Under the pieces are notes generated by a model. The model was not told the origin of the DNA. It was given only the letters and a program-made list of their open reading frames with translations, and did not search any database. 10,195 nucleotides of DNA. Source: Bacteroides sp. Its GTDB lineage: Bacteria; Bacteroidota; Bacteroidia; Bacteroidales; GCA-2748055. The translations under genes and the position numbers were made by a program. The stretch spans positions 1-10,195 of the forward strand of contig DSDZ01000424.1 of assembly GCA_011048475.1 (NCBI GenBank), read 5' to 3'. Positions 1-6,859 of this stretch are shown here, piece by piece; positions within the stretch are counted from its first letter, which is position 1, and each line of letters begins with the position of its first letter.

Positions 1-414
1 ACCCTTTACAGGGCGATGGAGGCGGCCGGTATCCTGCAGGAAAAGTATGGCCTTTCCGCCGAGATCATTGATGCCAGGACACTCGTGCCGTTCAACTATG
101 AACCTGTCCTCAGATCCCTGAAAAAAACGGGCCGCATCCTGCTGGTGAGCGATGCGTGCGAAAGGGGTTCATACCTGAACGACATGGCGCAGCATGTCAC
201 AGAACTGGGATTTGATGACCTGGACGCCCCCCCGGTGGTGGTCGGATCGAGGAACTGGATCACACCGGCCTATGAACTGGAGGACTATTTCTTTCCCCAG
301 GCTTCCTGGATCCTGGATGCCATCCATGAAAGGATCATCCCCTTGAAAAATCACCAGACAACCAATAACTTTACAACAGGCGAAAAGCTCCGGCGCAGCA
401 GGCTGGGTGTGTAG
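1..414 (+). CDS. Thiamine-diphosphate enzyme, E1-beta/transketolase C-terminal domain (5'-truncated)
   Basis: The frame is open from the first base (reading T-L-Y-R-A before the first Met at 16), so the gene starts outside the window and only about 137 C-terminal residues are seen. They match the transketolase C-terminal domain of 2-oxoacid dehydrogenase E1 beta subunits. Visible marks are a 'GLSAEIIDARTLVPF' stretch, then 'SLKKTGRILLVSDAC', then 'FDDLDAPP' and a proline-rich 'ITPAYELEDYFFP' segment. In the family this domain helps form the dimer and binds no cofactor itself, so substrate cannot be read from it. It could be a separate beta subunit or the C-terminal half of an alpha-beta fusion. 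It ends 22 bases before the PHP gene and shares the operon's direction, which suggests a role in the same sugar-acid or sugar-phosphate pathway. That role is inference. The C-terminal tail after about 'IIPLKNH' is low in conservation signals. Confidence 0.85.
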   Translation, partial: TLYRAMEAAGILQEKYGLSAEIIDARTLVPFNYEPVLRSLKKTGRILLVSDACERGSYLNDMAQHVTELGFDDLDAPPVVVGSRNWITPAYELEDYFFPQASWILDAIHERIIPLKNHQTTNNFTTGEKLRRSRLGV

Positions 415-436
415 GTTCACATAAACATATGACCGG

Positions 437-1681
437 ATGAAATGGCTGAAACAGTTTCCAGAAGCAGACCAGCTGGTTGAAATGTACCCGGACGGGGGCG
501 GTGTGTCTCCCCTGAAGGTGAACAACCATATCCATTCCCCGTACTCCTTCAGTGCGTTCAAGAACATGGAAGAATCGGTCCGCTTGGCAGCAGAGGAGGA
601 TGTAAGGATATTGGGCATCAATGATTTTTATGTGGCCGAAGGATACGGCGAATTTATCGGTCACTGCATCCGTTACGGGATCTTTCCGCTTCTGAACATC
701 GAGCTGATCGGGATCAGTGCCGAAGAGCAAAGAAATGGCATCAGGGTGAATGATCCGAACAATCCCGGGAGGACCTACATCAGCGGCAAGGGGCTTGCCT
801 TTCCCTTCAGCCTGCCTGCGGATCAGCAGAAGAAACTGGACAGGGTGATCGGGGAGAGCAACAGGCAGGTTGCCCGGATGATCGACCTGCTGAACCGGTG
901 GCTGACCAAACAGGGTGTCGGAGTTGATCTGTCGGTGGAAGAGATCATGCGGCACCATGCGTTCAAACTGCTCCGGGAAAGGCACGTGGCCAGGGTTTTG
1001 AGACTGAAGCTGGAGGAATGCACCAACAGCAATGCTGATTTGAATGAGCTGTTGCGGAGGGTGTACGGGGGGAGCCCGTCTGAAAAACAGCCGGGTGACA
1101 CGGCCGGATTGGAGGACGAGCTGAGAGCCAGGTTGCTGAAGTCGGGAGCACCGGCTTTCGTCCCCGAGGATGAAAAGGCATTTCTTCCTTTGGACGAGAT
1201 CGTGGGCCTGATCAGGGATGCCGGCGGAATTCCCACCTATCCGCTGCTGGTGGATGGTGCCGGAGGAAAGATCACAGAATTCGAGGCTGATCCGGAGCAG
1301 TTGCGACAGGTGCTCGAAAAGCGGGGCGTTTATTCAGTGGAGTTCATACCGCTGCGGAACAGGTATGAGAAACTGAAGGAATACGCTGCTTATTTTTATG
1401 CAAAGGGGTTTACGGTCTCTTTCGGAACGGAGCACAACACGGCGGCCATGATACCCCTCACCGTCAGCTGCAAAGGGAATGTTCCGCTGGATGATGAATT
1501 GATGCGCATCTCCTACTGCGGGGCCGCCTGCATTGCTGCCCACCAGTATCTTGTGGCCCGCGGCGACCGGCAGGCGGGATCCCTTCCCCGGGAAGAGATG
1601 GAAAAGATCGGACATGCGGTGATCAGCCACTATTTCAGGGTTTTCTTATCTTCATCCCGGGGTAACCGTTTACAACCATAA
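437..1681 (+). CDS. PHP-domain protein, divergent
   Basis: This 414-residue protein is recognisable as a member of the PHP (polymerase and histidinol phosphatase) superfamily, whose members are usually metal-dependent phosphoesterases. Motif I is clear: H31 and H33 in 'NNHIHSPYSF'. The motif II region reads 'ILGINDFYV' (N62, D63), where the usual His after the Asp is replaced by Phe. E89 in 'LLNIELIG' fits the motif III Glu. 'RERHVARVLRL' near residue 185 resembles the RxHVA element of TrpH-like PHP proteins. The later 'AGGIPTYPLL' lacks the His normally found in the AGG-x-AHP motif. H333 in 'SFGTEHNT' fits the C-terminal metal ligand. Activity may therefore be altered, with fewer metals or another chemistry. 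It sits 22 bases after the thiamine enzyme gene and 10 bases before the SDR. The ATG at 429 is followed by a stop after three codons, so 437 is the sensible start. The specific substrate is unknown. Confidence 0.75.
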   Translation: MKWLKQFPEADQLVEMYPDGGGVSPLKVNNHIHSPYSFSAFKNMEESVRLAAEEDVRILGINDFYVAEGYGEFIGHCIRYGIFPLLNIELIGISAEEQRNGIRVNDPNNPGRTYISGKGLAFPFSLPADQQKKLDRVIGESNRQVARMIDLLNRWLTKQGVGVDLSVEEIMRHHAFKLLRERHVARVLRLKLEECTNSNADLNELLRRVYGGSPSEKQPGDTAGLEDELRARLLKSGAPAFVPEDEKAFLPLDEIVGLIRDAGGIPTYPLLVDGAGGKITEFEADPEQLRQVLEKRGVYSVEFIPLRNRYEKLKEYAAYFYAKGFTVSFGTEHNTAAMIPLTVSCKGNVPLDDELMRISYCGAACIAAHQYLVARGDRQAGSLPREEMEKIGHAVISHYFRVFLSSSRGNRLQP

Positions 1682-1691
1682 CCAACGACCT

Positions 1692-2873
1692 ATGGACACG
1701 ACACGACAGACAATTATGCAACTCGTTCCGGCCATCCGGATGATCATGTCGGCGCAGTCATTGAAAAGCGGCAGTTTTGTGCCCCTTGACCGGCTGGCTG
1801 AAACCGATCCTGAGAAGATCTCGGTGAGACTGGGAAGGCCGGTCTCCCTATTCAGGGGCGAACCGGATTCCATCTTGAAAGAGGTCCTGAGCGCAAGGGA
1901 TGAGATCGGGGAGTACCTTTTCCTTGAGAATCTGGGGCTTTTGGGATTGTCATCCAATAAATCGAAGATCGAACAGAAACTGGCCACGGTCAGGAAAGAG
2001 AGCAGGGGCATGGCACTGCCCGAGTCGGTGGCCCCTCCGCAGATCAGGAAGCCCCTGTACAACAAGATCATCCTGGTCACGGGGGCGGCCATGGGATATG
2101 GCGAAGGGATCGCCCGGATGCTGTTCGCCGAGGGTGCCAACGTGGTTCTGATGGACATCAATGAGGAAAAAGGAGAAGCGGTAGCCCATCAGCTGAACCT
2201 GCAGCAGACAGCCAACCGCGCCCTGTTCATCCGCACCGACGTGACCGATCTGGAATCGGTGAGGAACGGCGTTTTTGAAACGGTGCTTGAGTTTACCGGC
2301 GCGGACGTACTCATCAGCAATGCGGGCGTGTTGCAGGCGGGCGGGATCGATGAAATGGATCCGGACAGGTTTGAGTTCGTAACCCGGGTCAATTACAGCG
2401 GATACTATAACTGCATCAAGGCGGTTGTTCCCGTGATGCAGGCCCAGAACCGCCATGCCCCGGACCACTTCGGCGACATCATCCAGATCAACTCAAAATC
2501 GGGCCTGGAGGGAAGCAAAAAGAATTTTGCCTATGCAGGCAGCAAGTTTGCCGGGATCGGACTCACCCAGTCCCTGGCCCTGGAGCTGATGCCGGACAGG
2601 ATCAAGGTGAATGCCATCTGTCCGGGCAATTATTTCGAAGGACCGCTCTGGTCGGATCCTGAAAATGGGCTCTTCGTCCAGTATCTGAATACGGGCAAGG
2701 TTCCGGGTGCAAAAACAATTGCGGATGTCAGGCGTCATTACGAAGCGATGGTTCCCGCAGGACGCGGATGCAGGGTCGAGGATGTGGTCAGGGCCATCAA
2801 ATACGCCATCGAACAGGAGTACGAGACCGGTCAGGCCATCCCGGTAACAGGCGGACAGGTCATGTTAAGCTAG
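1692..2873 (+). CDS. SDR oxidoreductase, sorbitol-6-phosphate 2-dehydrogenase-like, with N-terminal extension
   Basis: This is a classical short-chain dehydrogenase of 393 residues whose Rossmann domain begins only at about residue 122. The cofactor loop is T130-GAAMGYG, the NAG motif is at 210-212, and the catalytic residues are S268, Y281 and K285 (YAGSK). From memory, the segments 'IIQINSKSG', 'GIGLTQSLALEL' and the C-terminal 'TGQAIPVTGGQVM' closely match enterobacterial SrlD/SorD, which oxidise D-glucitol 6-phosphate to D-fructose 6-phosphate with NAD+. D155 after the second beta strand suggests NAD(H) preference. Typical SrlD is about 260 residues, so the first 120 residues are an addition. 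They are charged and helical in look, with no signal peptide or membrane segment and no family I recognise. The gene is 10 bases after the PHP gene and 9 bases before the HAD ATG. Pairing with a SorE-like reductase two genes on supports a sorbose/sorbitol phosphate role, but the exact substrate is inferred. Confidence 0.85.
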   Translation: MDTTRQTIMQLVPAIRMIMSAQSLKSGSFVPLDRLAETDPEKISVRLGRPVSLFRGEPDSILKEVLSARDEIGEYLFLENLGLLGLSSNKSKIEQKLATVRKESRGMALPESVAPPQIRKPLYNKIILVTGAAMGYGEGIARMLFAEGANVVLMDINEEKGEAVAHQLNLQQTANRALFIRTDVTDLESVRNGVFETVLEFTGADVLISNAGVLQAGGIDEMDPDRFEFVTRVNYSGYYNCIKAVVPVMQAQNRHAPDHFGDIIQINSKSGLEGSKKNFAYAGSKFAGIGLTQSLALELMPDRIKVNAICPGNYFEGPLWSDPENGLFVQYLNTGKVPGAKTIADVRRHYEAMVPAGRGCRVEDVVRAIKYAIEQEYETGQAIPVTGGQVMLS

Positions 2874-2882
2874 TTGATATTC

Positions 2883-3542
2883 ATGCATGTAAAAAAGACC
2901 GAAGGGATTATTTTTGATTTGGACGGAACCCTGGTGGATACCATTGAGGATATCGGGGATGCTGCCAATGAGATGCTTGCGCATTACGGCCTGCCCCCGC
3001 ACGATACTTCCCGGTATGTGCAATGGATCGGGAGCGGGGCGGTTAAATTTGTGGAGCGGGCCCTGAACCAATATCAGGTTCCCGATGACCTGCAGAGCTG
3101 CGTGGCCCTCTTCAGGGAGATCTATGGCAGGAACCTGCATAACAAAAGCAGGCTTTATGACGGATTTCCCGCAGTGCTGGATGCATTTGCCAAAAAGGGG
3201 ATCAGGCTGTCAATACTTTCCAACAAGCCGGATTACCTCACCAGGCAGGTTGCGGAACATTTTCTTTCCGGCTGGCCGTTCCATCCCGTATTCGGCCAGC
3301 GGGAGGAGGTCCCCAGGAAGCCCGATCCGGCCGCCGCCTTTGAAATTGCGGAGATGTTGAACCTGGAAGCGGACAGGATATTGTTCGTGGGTGATTCGGA
3401 CAATGATTTCCTCACCGCGCTGGCCGCGGGAATGGTTCCGGTAGGCGTCACCTGGGGGTACGGCAGAAGGGAAGATGAACGGTTTAACGGACAGGTGACC
3501 TGGGTGGACCATCCCCGCCAGTTGCTGTCCCTAATCAAATGA
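2883..3542 (+). CDS. HAD hydrolase, phosphoglycolate phosphatase (Gph)-like
   Basis: This is a 219-residue haloacid-dehalogenase-superfamily phosphatase with all four motifs. Motif I is D12-x-D14-GT (FDLDGTLVDT), motif II is S113 in 'ILSNKPD', motif III is K146 in 'RKPDP', and motif IV is 'VGDSDNDFLTAL' (D171, D175). The helical cap lies between motif I and about residue 90, as in subfamily I phosphatases. The 'VGVTWGYG' after motif IV is typical of Gph-type phosphoglycolate phosphatases, though beta-phosphoglucomutases and other sugar-phosphate phosphatases share the fold. A frame-compatible TTG directly abuts the SDR stop at 2874, but the ATG at 2883 is the better start because it leaves the usual short N-terminus before motif I. 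It sits 10 bases before the SorE-like gene. In the operon it may dephosphorylate a sugar phosphate or clear a toxic by-product. That is inference. Confidence 0.88.
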   Translation: MHVKKTEGIIFDLDGTLVDTIEDIGDAANEMLAHYGLPPHDTSRYVQWIGSGAVKFVERALNQYQVPDDLQSCVALFREIYGRNLHNKSRLYDGFPAVLDAFAKKGIRLSILSNKPDYLTRQVAEHFLSGWPFHPVFGQREEVPRKPDPAAAFEIAEMLNLEADRILFVGDSDNDFLTALAAGMVPVGVTWGYGRREDERFNGQVTWVDHPRQLLSLIK

Positions 3543-3552
3543 ACGCCGGGAA

Positions 3553-4821
3553 ATGAAAACAAGAGCAGTCCGGTTACACGGAAAAAAAGACCTGAGGATC
3601 GAGGAATTCGAACTCCCCTCACCGGGCAGGGACGAGATCCTGGCAAAGGTGGTCAGCGACAGCCTCTGCATGTCCTCCTACAAAGCTTCCATGCAGGGAG
3701 CCGACCATAAACGCATTCCGGACGATGTGGCCGATCATCCCGTGATCATCGGGCACGAATTCGCCGGCGAGATCCTGCAGGTGGGGGAGAAGTGGAAAGG
3801 TGCCTTCAAAGCGGGGGATAAGTTCGCCATCCAGCCGGCACTGAATTACAGGGACGGACCGGTGGGGATCCTGGGGGCGCCCGGATATTCCTACGGGTAC
3901 CTTGGCGGCGATGCCACTTATGTGATCATTCCCGACGAAGTAATGGCCCAGGGCTGCCTGCTGGTATACAACGGTCCGGGCTACTATCCAGCCTCCATGG
4001 CCGAACCGCTGTCCTGTGTCATCGGTGCCCTGCATGCCAATTATCACATCAAGCCGGGGACCTACGTTCATGATATGGAGATTGTGGAAGGCGGCCGGAT
4101 GGCCATCCTGGCCGGGGTGGGCCCCATGGGACTGGCCATGATCAACACGGTGCTCCACAGGGAAGGTCCCAGACCTTCGCTGCTGGTGGTGACCGACATT
4201 GACGGGGAAAGGCTGAAACGGGCTGAGTGCCTGTATTCCCCTGAATTAGCAAAAACCAGGGGGATCGACCTTCATTACATCAACACCTCGGACTTGGAGG
4301 ACCCGGTCACCCACCTGAGAAACCTGTCGAGAAACGACGGATACAATGATGTATTCGTGTTTGCCCCTGTCAGCCAGGTGATCGAAATGGCCGATGCACT
4401 GCTTGCCTTCGACGGATGCCTGAATTTTTTTGCCGGTCCCTCCGATCCTGACTTCAGCGCACGCCTGAATTTCTACAATGTTCATTATGCCTTCACCCAC
4501 CTGGTGGGCACCAGTGGCGGGAACACGGATGATATCAAAGAGTCGCTCGAGCTCATGGAAAAGGGACTGGATCCGTCGGGCCTGATCACCCATATCGGGG
4601 GATTGAACGCGGTGCCCGGGGCCACGCTGGATCTGCCGGCTATTCCAGGCGGAAAGAAACTGATCTATACCCATCTGGACATGCCCCTGACCGCCATTTC
4701 GGATTTCAGGATGCGGGGGCAGGAGGATCCGCTTTTCCATCAGCTGGCCGGTATCTGCGACAGGCACGAGGGCCTCTGGTCCGTTGAGGCGGAAGACTAT
4801 CTGCTGAATCATTGTTGTTGA
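3553..4821 (+). CDS. Zinc-type medium-chain dehydrogenase, L-sorbose-1-phosphate reductase (SorE)-like
   Basis: This is a 422-residue medium-chain dehydrogenase/reductase. Catalytic zinc ligands are visible as C39 ('SLCMSSYK'), H68-E69 ('IIGHEFAGE') and E151 ('AEPLSCVIGA'). The nucleotide loop is GVGPMG at 188-193, followed by an acidic 'TDIDGERL' that suggests NAD(H) use. The four-cysteine structural-zinc lobe of alcohol dehydrogenases is absent. Instead a Gly/Tyr-rich 'GYSYGYLGGD' precedes the end of the catalytic domain. Overall layout and length (about 410 residues in the family) recall SorE, which reduces L-sorbose 1-phosphate to D-glucitol 6-phosphate. The SDR two genes upstream looks like the enzyme that oxidises that product, which strengthens the call. 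The gene lies 10 bases after the HAD stop and 16 bases before the kinase. Related family members act on other sugar phosphates or polyols, so the exact substrate is not proven. Confidence 0.8.
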   Translation: MKTRAVRLHGKKDLRIEEFELPSPGRDEILAKVVSDSLCMSSYKASMQGADHKRIPDDVADHPVIIGHEFAGEILQVGEKWKGAFKAGDKFAIQPALNYRDGPVGILGAPGYSYGYLGGDATYVIIPDEVMAQGCLLVYNGPGYYPASMAEPLSCVIGALHANYHIKPGTYVHDMEIVEGGRMAILAGVGPMGLAMINTVLHREGPRPSLLVVTDIDGERLKRAECLYSPELAKTRGIDLHYINTSDLEDPVTHLRNLSRNDGYNDVFVFAPVSQVIEMADALLAFDGCLNFFAGPSDPDFSARLNFYNVHYAFTHLVGTSGGNTDDIKESLELMEKGLDPSGLITHIGGLNAVPGATLDLPAIPGGKKLIYTHLDMPLTAISDFRMRGQEDPLFHQLAGICDRHEGLWSVEAEDYLLNHCC

Positions 4822-4837
4822 TCCTGTTTCCAGCGCT

Positions 4838-6328
4838 ATGCCAGTTAAACAGCTTCCCGATGAGTTCACCTGTATCGCGGTGGATATGGGCGCCGGCAGC
4901 ATCCGTGTGATGCTGGGTGCCATCGACGGGAAGGGCATTTCTGAAAGGGAGGACATTTCTTACAGGGAGGTGCACCGGATCCCGAACGAGCCTGTATTCA
5001 GGGACGGACATGACAGGTGGGACATGGATCGGATCGTCCGGGAGATCAAAACGGGGATTTTAAAAGCAGTGGATGTTTCACCTTATCCTCCCCTCAGCAT
5101 CGGGGTGGATTCATGGGGAGTGGATTTCATTCTGCTGGATGACCGGAACCATTTGCTGGAAACGCCGGTTTCTTACAGGGATAAAAGGACTGCGGGGATG
5201 AGGGAACTGTGGAACACCATGATGCCCGAAATGGAGACCTTCCGGCGCACGGGGATCAATTTCTACCTGTTCAACACCCTTTTCCAGGTGCTTTCCATCA
5301 GGGATTCAACGCTGTTGAAAAATGCATCCAGACTCCTTTTCATGCCCTGTTATATCGGCGGCCTTCTCTCAGGACGTGCCGTCAACGAGCTCACGATCGC
5401 CTCCACTTCCCAGATGCTGGAAGTCCGGGGCGACCGCTGGGATGACCGGATCCTGGAGCTTCTGGATGTGGACAAAGCGCTTTTCGGAGAGGTGGTCCCG
5501 CCCGGAACCCGTCTGGGTTCGGTGACCCTTCCCGGGGCGGAGGGGATGGAGCATGTGGCTGTCTGCGGACACGACACGGCCTGCGTGGTGGCGGCGATCC
5601 CCTCAACGGAACCGGGTTACGCTTACATATCTGCCGGTACCTGGTGCATCGTCGGGGTGGAATCCGACACGCCCCTACTGACGGAGGATGCATTGCGTTT
5701 CGGATTGACCAACGAAAGGGGGTATGGCAACACCTACCGGATCCTGAAGAACATCACGGGACTATGGCTGTTGCAGGGACTGAAGGAACATCTTCCCGCC
5801 GGTACTTCTTACGCGGATATGGAAACGATGACCCGGGATGGAGGTCCCATCGCGCAGCTGATCGATCCTGATGATCCCGTTTTTTATCATCCTGCTGACA
5901 TGAAGGACGCATTTGACTCCTTTTTCCGGAAGACAGGTCAGCCGCTCCCGGAGTCTTTCAGCGGATACCTGTTGTGTGCATACGACAGCCTCTGTTTCTC
6001 ATTCAGGCACCAGATTGAAAAGCTGGAGCAGTTCACGGGGAAAAACATTTCGGTGCTGCACGTGGTAGGGGGAGGCAGCCAGTCCGAATACCTTTGCCAG
6101 CGCATTGCCGATTCCTGTGGAAGAAAGGTGGTGGCAGGACCGGTGGAAGGGGCCACCCTGGGAAACATCCTGATCCAGGCGCTGGCCATGGGCAGGATCA
6201 AGAATCTTGCTGAAGGCAGGGCACTGATCAGGAAATCCTGTCAACTGAAGATATATCAGCCGGCGGCTGACCTGGAACGGACCACGAAACACTATCTGAA
6301 ATTTCTGCAACTAAAAGATAAACAGTAG
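4838..6328 (+). CDS. FGGY carbohydrate kinase, rhamnulokinase family
   Basis: This cytosolic sugar kinase of 496 residues has the two-domain ASKHA fold. The phosphate-1 loop is 'AVDMGAGSIRV' near residues 14-24. Rhamnulokinase-family signatures follow: 'GVDSWGVDFILLD' (89-101), 'SYRDKRT' (112-118), 'NELTIASTSQML' (183-194), 'AVCGHDTACVVAA' (241-253) with D246 the likely catalytic base, 'SAGTWCIVGVES' (265-276) and 'TYRILKNITGLWLLQG' (299-314). The adenosine motif 'VVGGGSQSEYLCQ' lies near 408-420. The family phosphorylates L-rhamnulose or related ketoses at C1. Here no rhamnose isomerase or rhamnulose-1-phosphate aldolase is in view. The neighbours are SorE- and SrlD-like, so a ketohexose such as L-sorbose is a better guess than L-rhamnulose. 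It is the last gene seen in the operon. It could still be a true RhaB if the rest of a rhamnose pathway lies elsewhere. Confidence 0.85.
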   Translation: MPVKQLPDEFTCIAVDMGAGSIRVMLGAIDGKGISEREDISYREVHRIPNEPVFRDGHDRWDMDRIVREIKTGILKAVDVSPYPPLSIGVDSWGVDFILLDDRNHLLETPVSYRDKRTAGMRELWNTMMPEMETFRRTGINFYLFNTLFQVLSIRDSTLLKNASRLLFMPCYIGGLLSGRAVNELTIASTSQMLEVRGDRWDDRILELLDVDKALFGEVVPPGTRLGSVTLPGAEGMEHVAVCGHDTACVVAAIPSTEPGYAYISAGTWCIVGVESDTPLLTEDALRFGLTNERGYGNTYRILKNITGLWLLQGLKEHLPAGTSYADMETMTRDGGPIAQLIDPDDPVFYHPADMKDAFDSFFRKTGQPLPESFSGYLLCAYDSLCFSFRHQIEKLEQFTGKNISVLHVVGGGSQSEYLCQRIADSCGRKVVAGPVEGATLGNILIQALAMGRIKNLAEGRALIRKSCQLKIYQPAADLERTTKHYLKFLQLKDKQ

Positions 6329-6456
6329 CATTAATACATCCATTTTGCATCATTTTCCCTGACATCAATTCTTGTTTTTTTCGAGTTCGTTCAATTCCCC
6401 GGGTGTTTCCGCCAAAGACATTTAACGTAGGGGACCAATCTTTCAAACGTTGATTT
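6329..6456. other. Gap after the operon, no gene seen
   Basis: This stretch follows the kinase stop and is clearly richer in A+T than the operon. It holds T-runs (for example near 6379-6385) but no convincing stem directly in front of one, so I cannot name a terminator. Short open frames on either strand here have no recognisable protein character. It probably marks the junction between the operon and the acquired region to its right. Confidence 0.4.
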
Positions 6457-6588
6457 TTATTTTTTTAGATCTTTCCACTCCTTCAGGTACTTCTTTCTGT
6501 ATTTTTGGTCAGGTTCTTGTTCAATGAGGGCAAATGCGGTTTCTTTTAGGGAGCTGTCTTTCACTTCGTCATATTTTGCGGAGCAGGA
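6457..6588 (-). pseudogene. Orphan C-terminal tail of an unidentified minus-strand gene
   Basis: Read on the minus strand, bases from about 6588 down to a TAA at 6457-6459 give roughly 40 residues with strong coding character: 'SLKETAFALIEQEPD' followed by the lysine- and tyrosine-rich 'KYRKKYLKEWKDLKK' and a stop. It looks like the charged C-terminus of a soluble protein, with many codons fit for a real gene. In the same frame a stop lies at 6604-6606, and no start precedes the tail, so the rest of the gene is missing. The break falls where the plus-strand transposase fragment begins (about 6578), so the gene was probably cut by that insertion or by a later deletion. I do not recognise the family. 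Confidence 0.4.
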
Positions 6589-6859
6589 CAATGATTTTGA
6601 TGCTCAGATAGCAGATACGACTATTACAATGATACAGTATATCTTGCTAACCCTGAATTTCCGGTTTGAGCATTATGAGACAAAGGGGGTACTGTTCCAG
6701 CACGTCAAAAAGGGGATCATACAATCCCGTTTGAATGAGCGGTTATGGGGTTTATTTATTGAACTAATGAGGGTTGAGGAAGTTCTTTTTGATGAGATTC
6801 ATGTCTTCTTTACATCATTTCAATTATTTCTTTTCTTACCAGATCAAATCCTTCATTAG
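6578..6859 (+). pseudogene. Transposase C-terminal fragment (IS4-type DDE)
   Basis: About 75 recognisable residues of the C-terminal part of a DDE transposase are encoded from about 6578. The segments 'FDAQIADTTITMIQYILLT', 'FEHYETKGVLFQHVKKG' and 'RLNERLWGLFIELM' match the helical C-terminal region of IS4-like transposases as I know them. In full enzymes this follows the Y-R-E-K signature with the last catalytic Glu. Here that signature and everything before it are absent, so the gene cannot be active. The last 16 codons run antisense into the AbiEii gene and no longer look like transposase. The frame can be extended upstream to an ATG at 6524, but that part is better explained as antisense to the orphan minus-strand tail. 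No terminal inverted repeats were found. Confidence 0.6.

Noticed and set aside
371..985. Long minus-strand open frame of 204 codons
   Set aside because: It lies antisense to the PHP gene and the end of the thiamine enzyme gene, with no family features. Such frames are expected opposite G+C-rich genes.
3619..4158. Minus-strand open frame of 179 codons
   Set aside because: It is wholly antisense to the SorE-like catalytic domain, which has intact zinc and cofactor motifs.
4246..4956. Minus-strand open frame of 236 codons
   Set aside because: It is antisense to the SorE-like gene and the kinase start, has an atypical residue make-up and no motif, and crosses a clear operon junction.
6329..6456. 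Intrinsic terminator after the kinase gene
   Set aside because: T-runs are present but I found no stable stem immediately before them.
6524..6577. Upstream extension of the plus-strand transposase fragment to an ATG
   Set aside because: These codons do not resemble transposase, and the minus strand here encodes a much more protein-like tail with its own stop.
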